Shown here piece by piece: positions 50,850-63,076 of a stretch of 64,000 nucleotides of DNA. Origin of the DNA: Epiperipatus broadwayi (Eukaryota > Onychophora > Udeonychophora > Euonychophora > Peripatidae); contig JAQFVV010006474.1 in NCBI GenBank assembly GCA_028023455.1, forward strand, positions 124,001 through 188,000, written 5' to 3'. Made by a program: the position numbers and the translations under genes. Under the pieces are notes generated by a model that saw only the letters and a program-made list of their open reading frames with translations, did not search any database and was not told the DNA's origin. Numbering within the stretch: the first letter of the stretch is position 1; each line of letters begins with the position of its first letter.

Positions 50850-53460
50850 AAACTGCACAATTAAAATACTTTTTTCACATTATGTATGTAATTTTCATTC
50901 ATTATCAATCCATTGCAGGATTTTGTTCTCTCCAAGTTTGCTCCAATTAATTTTATCTTTATTGGCTCTTCTTCACAATATCCCAATTACTTATCTCATT
51001 TTATTCATCTATTCCGTATGTTTTGATAGATCTTTTATAATCCTTTAGGATATAGTTTAAAAAATGTTTTGGGATTTTTTTCGTAGCGATATGTTCAAAA
51101 TAATTCTATTTCAGTTTCTTATTTCTCTCATGATGCCAGTTATATTTTCTTGTTAATAACAATATATCTAATTCTACATTTCATTGATATCTAATTCTAC
51201 ATGTCATTGATGTTTTTGTATTACTCTTGTATTAGTATCGGAGTATAAGATATATTATTAAGAAATAGTAAAAGACATTACAAACTCTTTTCAAACCCTA
51301 GGAATATTTTTTTAAATATTTTTCATAGCAAATGCACTGCATCCCAGTTTAATTCTATTATTTCTCTACCCTATATATGGGTTTAAAACTATGATAAATT
51401 CCAACCTTTATGTTTTCATATGTATTAATGATATGATCAAAACATTTGTTTTTATTTTACCTAATTTCCTGACTGTCAATCTTTATTTACTAATCTTTAT
51501 TTTTGTTTGTGAAAACCCCTCAAACAATATTTTAGTTTTTTTTTATGTTTTTCTTTTAATCTGATAAATCCTGCAACATTTTTTGAATCACTGAGACATT
51601 ATTTTTAAAAATAATCACACCATGTGCAAAACTTAGATGATAAAAATAATCTCTTTTATTTTTATTCCTTTAGATTTTCGTTTTAGTAGCAAAGTATTTT
51701 TGTACAACTTCCAGTAAAAAAAAATTGGAGGTGTCAAGCGTTGTTAGACGATAGGTCATTGCACTTGCCTTGCAAGCAAGTAGTTGGTTGCAGACGGGTG
51801 TGGGTTCGCGCCCCGGCCGATGCTATGACATATGGAAAAAAAATGGAGGTATGGAATTACCCTGATCTTCTTAGTATCTTCAGGGAATACAATCCCTACT
51901 GTTATATTTTGATATATATTTTTCAAAAGATGACAATATCTCAGTTCTATAACAGATGATCCAAAGCTTTAATAACTGTTGAAATGCTTATAGAATCAAA
52001 TGATTTTCCATAATGAATACATAGCGCCTATTTATAACTTCTTGTAATATTTGCATATAATCCATTGTGGTAAGACCATTTTAATTACCAACATGTTTGC
52101 TTTTGTTTAATTAGAATGCAATGTTTGTTTTAGGTGAGTTGTTATTATTTTTGGTAAAAGTTCGTGTATAATTGATGTAAGTCTTCATTACAACTTTTGT
52201 AAAATATATAATATTACCACTTCCGACTTGGAATTTTTTTTTCGTTATACATTTAATTTCAGGTCTATTGTCTTCACTTAATATGTTTGACAATTATGAA
52301 GATGTAGTTCTATATGTTACTTCATTTTCTTGACAGTTATTACAAAACAAGGTGTTTTTTTTTTGTTTTTGCAGAATACAAATATTATTTCTCTTCTATA
52401 ATTTTAATGCCAATTCAAATTTAGATTTTTTCATATTATTATTGTCTTTTTTAATACCATTTTACAAAATTTCAAGTATTCTATTCTTCATAATGGACTC
52501 TTACTAAATACTTTCTTATTCATTTACTTCTTTATACATTGTTTTTATAAGGGAGGTGCCAAATTCTTCTTTATATAAAATATCTTTGCTACATTTATTA
52601 GCAATCTTATCTTCTCATTATTCTCTGTTAAACTTGAAACCTCTTTAAACTCAGTCAATATTTAAAATTGGTTAGCAAGTTCCAAACTAATATTGATTGG
52701 AATAGTGTAAACATATAAGAATACCTAGTAATATCAATTGTTAATACTGTCATTCTTCATAGATTCATATATCTAGGTATAATTAGCTCATATTTTACAT
52801 CTAATTAATGGATCATCACGTAATGTACAGAACTGTATTAAGAATAATGCAATATTGTAATATACATATATTTGTTAATCAAAATTTAATCCAATTTTAC
52901 TGTAGCTTCATCTACATATTTTAATTTACATTTTTGTTAGGATTTAGGGTTCCATACTTCCACATTTTCTCAAAGAAAAAAATAAAATATATATTTTTTC
53001 TTGTTGAAAATTTCACAAGTTTGTCCTTTTTATTGTCTTAATCAAATTTCCTCATAGTACTTTTATCTTTTTTTTTTTCAAATCCATATTGTAAGTTTCC
53101 CATGATAATTTTAAAAGTGCTGTTTGGTGTCACAAGAGACCCCTATTTCTTCATCAAAATTACAGCTTGATGGAGCACTAACCTACATTATTTTAAATTA
53201 GGTATCTTTTATTAAGCTGAATAATTAACCTCTATTTTACCACTCCATCTGTTTTATTCTTAGTCTGTAAAATAATGTTCTTCCACATAAATTTTACAAC
53301 TCAATTGCCTCTATATTTTTATTAACGTCATAAAGTTCAATAATGCCATTTTAATATTAGACTGTACTTTTTCCAATTCACCAATCTTCTTTAAACAAAA
53401 GTTATCTTGATCTACGTTTGTAAATAGTTAAGTATGAAATCATCTTCAATTGAAAGCTTG
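50850..53460 (-). mobile_element. RTE-like LINE relic
   Basis: Minus-strand reading in shifting frames gives the later part of a LINE polyprotein. Before the RT there are weak endonuclease-like traces (LVTPNSTFKIIMGN near 53.1 kb). RT begins with YFTKVVMKTYINYTR (about 52.2 kb), then NGLTTMDYMQILQEV, YGKSFDSIS (51991-52016, the usual YEKAFDS block) and LLKNIYQN. After an inserted tRNA-derived sequence follow KGIKIK, IKLGCSAFAMKNI, IPRV, IRNNRIILNISLR and KDKINWSKLGENKILQWIDN. The last blocks match the conserved C-terminus of RTE-type and related LINEs (usual forms: LGWSAFGKM, RSMLGI, WAGHIAR). Heavily decayed. Confidence 0.65.
51733..51835 (+). mobile_element. Retroposed tRNA-derived sequence (SINE head) with target-site duplication
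   Basis: The anticodon arm ACTTGC-CTTGCAA-GCAAGT forms a 6-bp stem with a 7-base loop and anticodon TGC (Ala-like). GGGTTCGCGCCCC gives the T arm and the Pol III B box. Ends TGTCA and TGACA could pair as part of an acceptor stem. The region between the anticodon and T arms is longer than in a normal tRNA. Copies of AAAAAAAATTGGAGGT and AAAAAAAATGGAGGT lie directly before and after, so this is an L1/RTE-type insertion. It sits inside the RTE relic and lacks a SINE body. Confidence 0.65.
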
Positions 53461-53930
53461 GGTTTGAACTCAGGAAATTACTAGAAAATTATTTTTCAAT
53501 TCATATAATTTTCTTTCACTCTAAGTAATCTTCAGTGTTAGATACGAAATAAATAAACGTTGATTATTGAATAACAGCTTGTGTTTTTAATCAAAATTTC
53601 TTAGCACTCTTCAACTTCTTTCTATTTTCAATCATTGACTTTGCTGCCGATTTTGCAGTATCTAAAATCTTATTTAATATGCCATACTTGTAAATAACTA
53701 AACAAAATTGACGTGAAAAGGAAGTCAACTGGTGTTTTAGAGAGGAATTATCAATGAATTGAAGTGATCATAAACTCAGAAATAAAATTCCAATAAACTT
53801 ACCATGATGGCTGATGCATGTTGGCCAGTATTCCACCCATTTTTATTTACCCCATGACTGTATCAGTAAATATTAGTAATTTATTCTGATCAATTATCTT
53901 GCAACTCCGGGAAACGGATTTAAAGATAGA
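53461..53930. other. No gene seen
   Basis: AT-rich gap between the RTE relic and the Penelope fragment; it could hold unrecognisable ends of either. Confidence 0.4.
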
Positions 53931-53934
53931 CTTG

Positions 53935-54470
53935 TAAAAACAATTTTATTACGAATTTTGTAGTAGAAAAAGCTTGTTTTTCACATGATAACAAAATATG
54001 TCATACATGAAGATATATTAATGTTACATAATTGGCTCTAAATAATACTATTAAAATTTTAACTGATATTTTACCAGGTGTACCAATTGTAAAAGTATAA
54101 ATATAATATATTTAATATAATATACTAAATGCTTGAACTGTTATATCGGTGAAGTCAGAAGCCTACATACAAGAATAATCAATCATAGATTTGACATTTT
54201 AAATAAAAATAAAGACAGACCAGTTTTTAAATACTTTAATTTAGCATATCATTCAAATGATGATTTTTAGAGTCGTCATACTACAGAATTATAAATTGTT
54301 ATTCATCCACAAGAGAGAATAAATAAAAATAAGCCATTTTAAATTTATTACTAAAAAAAAGCTTACATTCTCTTAGTATGAACATAAATATAGAAACCAT
54401 TTCCACCTTGAATTACCTAGTTTCTTAATGCGGTACTTTTTATTATTATCCATAATTATTATTTGATATT
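53935..54470 (+). mobile_element. Penelope-like fragment, first type
   Basis: The Cys-rich linker FVVEKACFSHDNKICHT matches FVSGKRCFSCEDKRCHT of the 34.8 kb copy. It is followed by KCLNCYIGEV, HTRIINHRFDIL, RPVFKYFNLAYHSNDDF and a tail with TTGAATTACCTAGTTTC. Only the C-terminal linker, the endonuclease region and part of the 3' tail are present. A stop follows DDF and several frame breaks show that it is dead. It ends near a TA tract at 54489-54502. Confidence 0.75.
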
Positions 54471-55516
54471 TAATATATTACACAATAATATATATATATA
54501 TATTTGTGATTTAATGTGTACACTTGATAATTTTTGGACACATATTCATATATATATATTAAACCAACCCCTCCGTAAACAATAAACGAGAAAACTACTA
54601 CTTATAATTTAAACTTTTAAACTATGGGAAATAACAAACACTCAACATCGACAAATAATATATTAACTAATATTTATGATATTTTGTCCTCCTAAATTTT
54701 CCTTTCAGACAATGGTTGGTTTTCAGGCAAAGTGTCAACTATTATCAATAGCGAACTATTAATAACATTCAACACTTAACTACCAAATATATACCGATCA
54801 AATAAACACTTTATTATTATTTTTTAAAAAAGAAAGAAAATCCCTTAGGTGCCAGCTGATTATATTAGAATTAGCATGTCCATCTGATCAGCACAATCCG
54901 GTGCCTGAAACGATCCGCTAGCTCAGTCGGTTCCTATCACCTACTAATAAACAAACAAAAGGTATCTTAAACGCCCGTCTGTTCTAAACTGCTACTATTT
55001 TCTAAAACTAAAATACCCCCCCCCCCCAAACCATTCTAAATAATACTTGCTCCTTTAAAACAGTAATAACAACGTTATACTGAAAGCTAAACATTTATAG
55101 ATTTAACTTGGCGAATCTTTTCTAAATACTATTATTAATTATTAGATTTTTTTATTCCTCCTACTCTTATTAAGAAAATAAATATTGATACTTACCCGCA
55201 CATATCAGAAATAAACATAAATATTTTACGAAAAATAATTTAAATGTTTTACTTTATTTTAAAATAAATGCATGGTTTTATCTTGTAATGAAACACACAT
55301 ACACTTCTTTTTTTTTAAGATTAAAATAAGCATTTTAATATATTACTTAAGCAAATAAATTATACAAGTTACATCAAATTTTATTAATATTATTCTTTTA
55401 AGTTTAAGTTTAAAATCAAATCACACATACGTGCATGCCCAAAATATATTTAATAGAAGCTGCTTTTACTTATTTTATTATTGCAAATATTAATTTTTTG
55501 AAGTTTAAAGTTTAGT
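54471..55516. other. No gene seen; run of 12 C
   Basis: AT-rich sequence with a poly-C run at 55016-55027, unusual against this base composition. A few GC-richer bases at 54840-54990 show no coding trail. Confidence 0.45.
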
Positions 55517-55559
55517 CTTTTTTTGTTTCAAAAATATATTTATTAATTACCTTGTGTAC

Positions 55560-56195
55560 AAATTAGAAAGAGTATATACAAAGTTAAATGAGGTTATGCT
55601 AAGTTCTGAGAGTCCTTATGAGTGTTTTAGTAGGCCAGCATGTTTGTATTCTGTTGTTATTAGTAGGGAGGGTGAATAGGTTCCAGGTGTACTCAAAGGA
55701 TTTTTGGGAGAGATGAGCTCTTCTCTTTTCCTGATTTTCTTTATTGTTTCTCAAAACAATAGATCTGGGTCTAGGCGGGCAGTTCCATTATCAATTTGCA
55801 ACGTATTACCCAGATTGCAAGAGAATGAAAATGGATAGTCTAATGATAGCAAATGTTCCAGTATGGATCACTTTTATGGGAAAGAGAATTAGGTCTGGTC
55901 TGATATTGGAGTTGGTGAAGACTATATCCCTGACAGTTTTAAGGTTTGGACAGTGATATATAAAGTGTTCAATGGTTTCCTTTTCATGAGAACATAAACT
56001 GCAGGTTGGATCAATGTTGGAGTTACCTCTTCAGTAAAATAGGAACCAATTTGTGGGAAGCATGCTGAGATTAACTTTGATGATGAAGTCCAGATACTTT
56101 GGCTCCAGCCACCATCTTTTAAAGTAAGTAGGTAATTAATTTTTTGGTTTGTGAGGTTGAGGCTACTTTCGGGAGGTTATGGATGTGGGTTGATT
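55560..56195 (-). pseudogene. LINE C-terminal coding part and 3' UTR
   Basis: The minus strand reads KVNLSMLPTNWFLFY, a break, NSNIDPTCSLCSHEKETIEHFIYHC and NLKTVRDIVFTNSNIRPD. This is the Cys/His motif region (C-X2-C followed by ETIEH and a later C) found after the RT in many LINEs. AATAAATATATTTTTG precedes the A tail. Its counterpart in the other copy is at 6.75-7.2 kb, where the motif is less clear. Confidence 0.7.
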
Positions 56196-56202
56196 AGGTG
56201 AT

Positions 56203-58028
56203 ATGCATCCCACCAGGAAAATTAAAGGCCCAAATAGCCTACTCAGAGACCTCATAGACATTGAAAATCAACTACAAATGGTGCAACAGAATCCTCCCAA
56301 TATAGAAGTCATCTTATCACTAAAAACCTTTACCGTATTAAACAAAAATCACTTGCAGAATATACATCCATCAGGAGGTCTAAATTTTTCTTGTCTCAAC
56401 AACATTGTTGGACAAGAGGGTACCTCAGATGGGCTCTAGGGACAAATAGACAACAAAGTTACCCCATCATCAATTACCAGTAACAGCAACACCCTCATAG
56501 GTTATCCTATGATGTTACTCATCAGTCAGTATCATCAACAACTTATGCAAGCAGATATCCCTCCTTCTGAACCAGGCTGGCTGGAAGCCAGGAATCCAGG
56601 TGAGCATGGCATTACAGAAGCTCTACTTAAAAGAAAACTTATGTCTCTCCCAGATAGCATTCATCCAGGTCTACATGGCATCCCTAAGTTCCTTCTAAAT
56701 CACCTAAGTCAGTTTACAATTCCCATCATGGTCAAAATGATTGAAAACTTAGCTTCTGGGCACAGAAATATAGCTGATCTGTATCCGGTGGCACTAGTGC
56801 CTTTTTTGAAAAAACAAAAACCACTCACTGATCTAACCAGTATTCGACCAATCTCCATTACTACCCCATTGCTGATCAAGATAATAGAGTCAGTCATCAA
56901 GGATCAAATTCAACCTATAGTCCTTAAACACATTTCTCCTAATCAATATGGGAAAAAGGCTCCTCCACCTCACATGCTATGGCTAATATTATGGCCCTCA
57001 TAGATTATATCAGAATGCAAAAAAATCGTAAACCCATTGCTGTCCAGCTAGATATCGCTGCAGCTTTTGGATTCAGTGCACATAGACATCCTGCTGAATC
57101 TTCTGACTGAGTATGATGTTCCAGTCACCATTATATAAATAATCAGTAATCTATTAAGCAACAGAGAAATCTTTGTCTTCACTGGATGGCAAGCTCACAC
57201 CAGGCTTCAAACCTTTTAAATCTCTCCCCAAGGTTCCCCCTCAGTGCTCTATGCTTCACAGCATACATAAATCCTCTACAGATGGATATTGAAAAAATTT
57301 ACCAGGCATATTCGTTCCATCCATCAATAAACACCTCAACTCATTTGCCTACATAGATGACATCATGATTGTTCTACCTACCATAAAATATACCTTCCCC
57401 AACTACAAACCATTTTAAATCGATATTCGGCAAAATATCATTTACAAATAAATCACAACAAATCAGCTATCTGGCAGATAAAGTCAGGAAAACAAATATC
57501 ATCTACCTATACTGCCAAACAAAAGATTCTTGGGGTTTCCCATCTTCAAATCATCAATGGCAATGGCCAGAGAAATACAGGACAGTATCCTCCAAACAAC
57601 AGAGCACATCACCACATCTCTCTCAGAGTCTATCTCTCACTATATGGAAAGGTAGGGCTCCTAAATATGACAATATTACCAAAAATTACATATTACCTGC
57701 CCTTCATCAAACTAACCAAACAGTTTCAGAACAAGATTAATTGCCTATGCACCAAACTCTTCTGGAGAGGGAAGACTGTGGCCATCAGCCTTTGACAAAT
57801 CCAGCTGCCTCGGAGGTTCAATGGCTTGTCTTTCCACTCTATTCAGCAGCCATCCTCCAAAAAACACAATACGCTACATAATTTGATACATTCCTTTGGC
57901 TATAACAACATCACTGAAAAGATTTCCCAGACAGATCGACCCCCACCAGGGAAAATGCCATGGATTTCGTCCCTTATCAATCTTCTAAGTCAATACAAAC
58001 CAATCATGGACACCAATCTCAACACTAT
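56203..58028 (+). pseudogene. LINE linker and reverse transcriptase, broken, catalytic box intact
   Basis: Linker fragment 56203-56439 is followed by the open frame 56509-57003, with SLPDSIHPGLHGIPKFLL, DLTSIRPISITTPLLIKIIE and ISPNQYG. After frameshifts come VQLDIAAAF, DSVHIDILLNLL, FTGWQAHTRLQ, SPQGSPLSVL and FAYIDDIMIV (YIDD at 57351-57362). LINKSAIWQIKSG-like and KQKILGV blocks follow, giving RT motifs in the correct order up to about 57.6 kb. The last fragment (57826-58041) is post-RT. Unlike the 8 kb copy (YMDN), the catalytic aspartates are kept, suggesting a younger insertion. Confidence 0.8.
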
Positions 58029-58039
58029 TCTTTTTTTTT

Positions 58040-58895
58040 AAGTTTAATTCAAAAAAAGTTCAAAAGTTCTTTCAATAAAGTCTATCTTTATTTTTAAAAG
58101 AAATTGGAATGTTTAGATATCAAAGCCAGATAATTACCTACATTTTTTTAAATACGACAGAAACAGTATAATGGAATTATCTCTGAACTCATCGATGACT
58201 GGTAAATGATTTATTCGTGGATCCTGTGACTTGATATGATTTCCATGGCTGATTTGGTGTTCCCCACACTCCTCTATTTTAACATGATTACCTTCCGAAC
58301 TAATTGCAGATCTTAGATGCATAGAGAGTGGCTTTTCGGTCAACTGCAAATACGTTGGTTTTAACAATGCAACATTTTTTGAAATATTACTTCAAAATAT
58401 TTTATTAAAATGAGAAAGTCCAAACCAAGAATGAACAAAATTGAGCTATTTATACTTTTTAAACAATGGAAAACTTTATTTTGAGAAGCAGCATTAGTCC
58501 TTATGAAAATAAAATCAGAATCTAGCATCTACTTTTTATTAAAAATTGCATACACACACGCACATATATTTATTCATTTATTATAAAAATAAAACAAAGT
58601 CTCTTTATTATTTTATTAAGAAATTCATTTAAAAAATATTAAATCATTTATTTATTACAAGATTTTATCGCTTCTTTTAAACAAAAAAAATCTTTTATTT
58701 TTGAAATAGCTTGTTATTTTAAACAACTTATTATTTTATACAGCATTTACAGTTTATTTTGTTCAATACAAAAACCTCCCCCCTACTCTTTAGTTTTTAC
58801 ATTTTATTCTCTTAATATTAAACTTTTATATTTTTAAACATGGAATTCATAATAAATTAATTACATATCAATGTACTTTGGTACAATATATATAT
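58040..58895. other. No gene seen; PPT-like motif
   Basis: AT-rich sequence. At about 58776-58793 the minus strand reads AGAGTAGGGGGGAGGTTTTT, nearly the same as the motif at 29.39 kb. The GC-richer stretch 58150-58370 carries a 77-codon minus-strand frame with no recognised domain. Confidence 0.4.
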
Positions 58896-59838
58896 CCACA
58901 GATGGCGTTCTACCAAAAACACCGATCAAGCATATGTTTTGTTTACATAAACTTCAGAGTAGTTAGTATTCACTATCTCTAACTATAATTCCACTTTCAG
59001 ATCATGATTTCAAGCTATTTGCTATCATCAGTGAAAGACAGGAATAAAGAAACTAGATCTAAATACAAACTCTGAGCGTTTATGAAACAATTTCTATTCA
59101 ACTTGCAAGCGTGAATTTTTCGATCTCACGTAATGTCTTCAAACTCAGCATAGCAAACCAGATAGCTATATGGGTCTGATCTCAGTTCAGCATCACCACA
59201 TAGTAGAAGCCTCTGCAATCTATATCATTGCAAGAAAGACCTCAAAGGTACATTTATGATAAACAAAAATGCAAGTTAAAAAACTTGCTAATGCTTGTAT
59301 TTATGTCCACAGATGGGGTTCTACCAAAAACACCGATCAAGCGTATGTTTTGTTTACATAAACGTCAGAGTAGTTAGTATTCACTATCTCTAACTATAAT
59401 TCCACTTTCAGATCATGATTTCAAGCTATTTGCTATCATCAGTGAAAGACAGAAATAAAGAAACTAGATCTAAATACAAACTCTGAGCGTTTATGAAACA
59501 ATTTCTATTCAGCTTGCAAGCGTGAATTTTTTAGACACGTAATGTCTTCAAACTCAGCATAGCACACCAGATAGCTATATGGGTCTGATCTCAGTTCAGC
59601 ATCACCACATAGTAGAAGCCTCTGCAATCTATATTGCAAGAAAGACCTCAAAGGTACATTTATGATAAACAAAAATGCAAGTTAAAAAACTTGCTAACGC
59701 TTGTATTTATGTCCACAGATGGCGTTCTACCAAAAACACCGATCAAGCGTATGTTTCGTTTACCATAAACATCAGAGTAGTTAGTATTCACTATCTCTAA
59801 CTATAATTCCACTTTCAGATCATGATTTCAAGCTATTT
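58896..59838. repeat. Array 4 of the ~400-bp repeat, about 2.3 direct units
   Basis: Units start near 58896, 59306 and 59716, all in one direction, after a short TA tract. The array stops abruptly at CAAGCTATTT, within two bases of the point where array 3 folds back (CAAGCTATTTGCT). Units share private variants such as GTAGTTAGTATTCACTATC that are absent from array 3, showing local homogenisation. Confidence 0.9.
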
Positions 59839-60305
59839 TCGCAAAGACATAACAAACCATTGAAAACTTTTTGTAAGGTATCTTGGGGAAATGATTAATA
59901 TTGTTTCTTCTCTTTCTTTAAAAGAAAAAAAAAACTAATATATTTATCACAATAGATCAGTAATTGATTGTTTAAACTCTTCTTTAAAAAGGTAATTAAT
60001 CAACCTATAAAAATATTTTATTGTATTACATGTGCAAGTGAAAATTGATTTTAATGTTTAGTTGTTGTTTTTTTTAAATAAATCATTTGAAATAATTTTT
60101 TAAGAAAACCAGTCATCCGATTAAAATATTAAAAGCAGCTGGATATATAAGAAATTGCCTTTTGTTTATATATTTCTCATGGATAAATGATGAATTCATA
60201 TTATTTCTGTGAGCTTCCATATAATAAAAATATAATAGTTAAAAACTGACATTTCAGTACAATAACAAGTATTATTATTAAACTGAAATTCCTGAATATA
60301 TATAT
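59839..60305. other. No gene seen
   Basis: AT-rich spacer ending at a TA tract. Confidence 0.45.
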
Positions 60306-60890
60306 TGTACCCTTTTGTTTAGGTTATGATGAATTGTTTACATCAATTTACTAGAAAATTTTAAATTTCAAATATAATTAAGGGCATGATGTATATAATG
60401 TGTTGAGGATCTTTTAAAAATTTAGTTAGAGTAGATAAAAATATTTTCTGTATACTATTGTGTTGGTATTTTAAAAAAACAACTAAAGATAATTATAATA
60501 GTGTATGGTTGGGAAAACTGGCCATAATAAATACTGCATTAATGAGTCTTATAAATAAATGTTTAAAGTAAATTTTAAAAAGTAATAAATTAAAGGTGAA
60601 TAAATAGACTATTTAATAATAATAATTATATTTAATAAATTTACTTAAAAAATCATTTGATTAAAAGTGGTAATATGGAGACTAGTGAATATTTGATTTA
60701 TACTATTAAAATAATTATTCTAAATTTTGCTATAATATTATTTTTAAGTAATATTTTGTAAATTAAATCATTTATTTTATTTTCAGTTAAATGAGAAGTG
60801 TCTCATGTATTTTTGTAAATCATGTGATGAGTAGATATTCACACATGTGCTTGCGAAATTTTCCTAGTAAAGTTGCAAAACTATTTAAAA
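60306..60890 (+). repeat. Unclassified dispersed repeat, copy 2
   Basis: It starts TGTACCCTTTTGTTTAGGTT after TATATATAT and follows the same block order as 42675-43260, in the same orientation. The copies are strongly diverged. No ORF. Confidence 0.55.
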
Positions 60891-61760
60891 TTCTAATATA
60901 AGATTTAAAAAATAGTAGAATTGTTTATCCCAGAATAAAATAATATTAGTTGTTATAAATATTAAGTTAGGTTTTTAAAATGAATGTAATAAGTAAAAAT
61001 TAGATTTTTATTTTGTTTTGAAAGATAACTACGTTTTAAAAAAGTTAAAAGTAATAATAAATATTACAATATGTTTTTTAAAAGTTATTGTAAAGTATTT
61101 GATAAATGTAAATAAAATATTGAAACGGAATGTAAGGTTCAGATTACGATTCACAGTCCTCTTCTATCCCTCACCAACAAACTGGATTCAAATCCCAATC
61201 CTACATATACATACACAGCTCTTCAGTTCAAGTTTTTTTTAAATTTTATATTCAAAATTAAACGTTAACAAGAGATGTAATAATATTAAATTAAATAAAT
61301 CAATAATAATATTTCCTATAATTTTAATAGGTTGTATATGTGCATAAATCACATGTATATATTAAAAGTGATGGGGGATTACATATAAATTAATATTTAT
61401 ATTTGTATATGTTATATGAAAATGTATATTTAAAATTTTATGTATTAAAAATATGTATGTCATGGCAGTTGGGATAATGTAATCGTTTTGGTAGCTTGTA
61501 AAAGCATTCTAAAACAAAATCAATCAGTGTGATTAAATTATTATCTAATACAAAATTAAATAAATTTCATAAACAAAAGTTATCATTTGGTAAAATCCAT
61601 TTCTGAGTCAGAAATAGATTTAGAACAATTGTTTCAAAAATACCAGTCCGTTTGCATTGTTTTACACTACCTGATTAACAAAGGAGAAATTCCTTACTAA
61701 AAAAAGTTGTTTTGCAATATTATTTTATAGCCGCAGGTATTACAACTTCATATCATACCT
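60891..61760. other. No gene seen
   Basis: AT-rich sequence; frame 61018-61242 is low complexity and not recognised. Confidence 0.45.
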
Positions 61761-61777
61761 TAGATAAACCGAAGTCA

Positions 61778-61803
61778 TATAAATAGGGCCCAAATTTCAG
61801 TCA
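61778..61803 (+). promoter_or_regulatory. Candidate Pol II core promoter
   Basis: TATAAATAGGGCCC begins at 61778. TTCAGTCATT, which contains the metazoan initiator consensus TCAGTC, follows at 61797-61806. Depending on which A is used the spacing is 21-25 bases, shorter than the usual 30. The GC content rises at this point and stays higher for about 200 bp. Confidence 0.35.
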
Positions 61804-61983
61804 TTAAGGAGAGTACGTAGATTCGTAAGGCATCCGCCTACGTCACTCAAATTTTCAAGAAGCATCTTCTCTCCATGACCAGGCCAACTCAACTCCAGCC
61901 AGCCTACCACTAATGATGAACATATGCGAACCTGCTGCTATACCGTGAAAACCAACCGGTGATCTGCTACCTGCTTTACGAAG
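61800..61983 (+). other. Candidate non-coding first exon
   Basis: A GC-richer stretch between the candidate promoter and AAG|GTAACG, a reasonable splice donor at 61983/61984. It contains no long reading frame: the ATGs at 61876 and 61913 run into stops after 13 and 11 codons. It could instead be part of an unrecognised repeat. Confidence 0.25.
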
Positions 61984-62183
61984 GTAACGCTGTAAAGTGC
62001 TGCCTTTATAAATTCAGAACTTTCTCCTGATTAACTCTTAAAATATAAAAATTTAATATTAATTATTTGTAACTTTTATAGCCTATTTTATTCTATAACC
62101 ATTTTGATTAGCCTCATAATTTCTTTCACTTTTAATTTAATGTGACAATTATTTTATTAATATTTAGTCTAATATATATATAT

Positions 62184-62202
62184 ATTGAAATATCATTTAG
62201 CA

Positions 62203-62245
<43 letters not shown>

Positions 62246-62272
62246 ATATTAAATGCTAAATGATATTTCAAT
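62184..62272. repeat. TA tract enclosed by a perfect 25-bp inverted repeat
   Basis: ATTGAAATATCATTTAGC... (62184-62208) and its exact reverse complement (62248-62272) flank about 40 bp of TA and TTATA. The arms are ordinary unique-looking sequence. Could extrude as one hairpin of almost 90 bases. Confidence 0.9.
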
Positions 62273-62929
62273 GAACTCCCACCCTCGCCAGTATAGTTAG
62301 TTTTACCTTAGCTACTAGCATTAGATGGGAGTGACAATTAATTAGCTTGTTTTTACTTTTAAAACTATAATGCTTGCTAGGTTGGGAGAAGATTATTTTA
62401 AAAAAAATGTTTTACTAATTATTGTACTTTTTACGTAAACACCAGAGGGATAAATAAAGTTTCAACTTTAATTAGTTTATGATTTATACAATGTTAATAA
62501 TCTCCGTAAGAGCACAATAATAATACAAACAAATATGTTAAATATATATATATATTACATTTTATGTCTTTATTCTAGCCCATCCAAACATATAAATAAT
62601 TTTCTTAAAGCACACCTTAGACTTAATTGTCTTACTATACTATACGTAAGTGGAATTTTATTAAATAAGTGTAATGAAAGGGTGGAGGGGATTTAGAACT
62701 TTCGTTGACATTAAAAATACATTTCTAATAATATCTTTAAACTTCGTTTAATAAATACGATCATACCATTATCTTTGATGTTATTATTATAGGTTGTAAG
62801 CTTAATTATAGATATTTGACTAGTTATTAGTCCGTCCCAAAGCATTGTTAGCATAGGCCACTCTTCATGTTTTAAGCTTTATCTAGAGATGCACGTCAGA
62901 ATGCCTGAGCTGTCTCATCTTCGTTTCAG
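62273..62929. other. No gene seen; possible intron
   Basis: AT-rich sequence, ending in TCATCTTCGTTTCAG, which would serve as a splice acceptor for the candidate exon that follows. Confidence 0.3.
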
Positions 62930-63076
62930 GTTTTAAACAGGGCAATGAATGTCCCTGGTCCACATATGTATACTCGTGCAATGAGAGCAATGCATGGGAT
63001 AATTCCGGTAAAGTTCGGCCCATTGTATCTCCGTCCAATGACTCTTTGTCAACCGATTCCACAAAATGTGGGGTGA
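62930..63076 (+). CDS. Candidate small coding exon, 43 codons from its ATG
   Basis: After an acceptor-like CTTCGTTTCAG the plus strand is open to TGA at 63074-63076. The first ATG at 62945 gives MNVPGPHMYTRAMRAMHG and an end in LCQPIPQNVG. It is Pro/Met/Gly-rich and GC-richer than its flanks. AATAAA follows at 63299. A 71-codon frame also exists on the minus strand (62933-63148), so the coding strand is not certain. No known domain. The exon model with the promoter at 61778 is inference. Confidence 0.25.
   Translation, partial: VLNRAMNVPGPHMYTRAMRAMHGIIPVKFGPLYLRPMTLCQPIPQNVG

Larger units (their letters stand above)
55517..58035. mobile_element. 5'-inverted LINE insertion (twin-primed)
   Basis: Two parts of one LINE lie in opposite orientation and meet at about 56195-56203. 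The 3' part is on the minus strand (56195 down to 55517) and ends in an A-rich tail, seen as T-run 55519-55525 on the plus strand. The RT part is on the plus strand (56203-58028). The 5' edge of the inverted RT part adjoins the interior edge of the 3' part, as expected from twin priming. The element is related to the 6.6-13.1 kb LINE. AAGTTTA occurs just outside both ends and might be a short target duplication. Confidence 0.7.

Noticed and set aside
51733-51835. Functional tRNA-Ala(TGC) gene
   Set aside because: The region between anticodon and T arms is too long, the acceptor stem is poor, and target-site duplications with an A-rich tract show retroposition.
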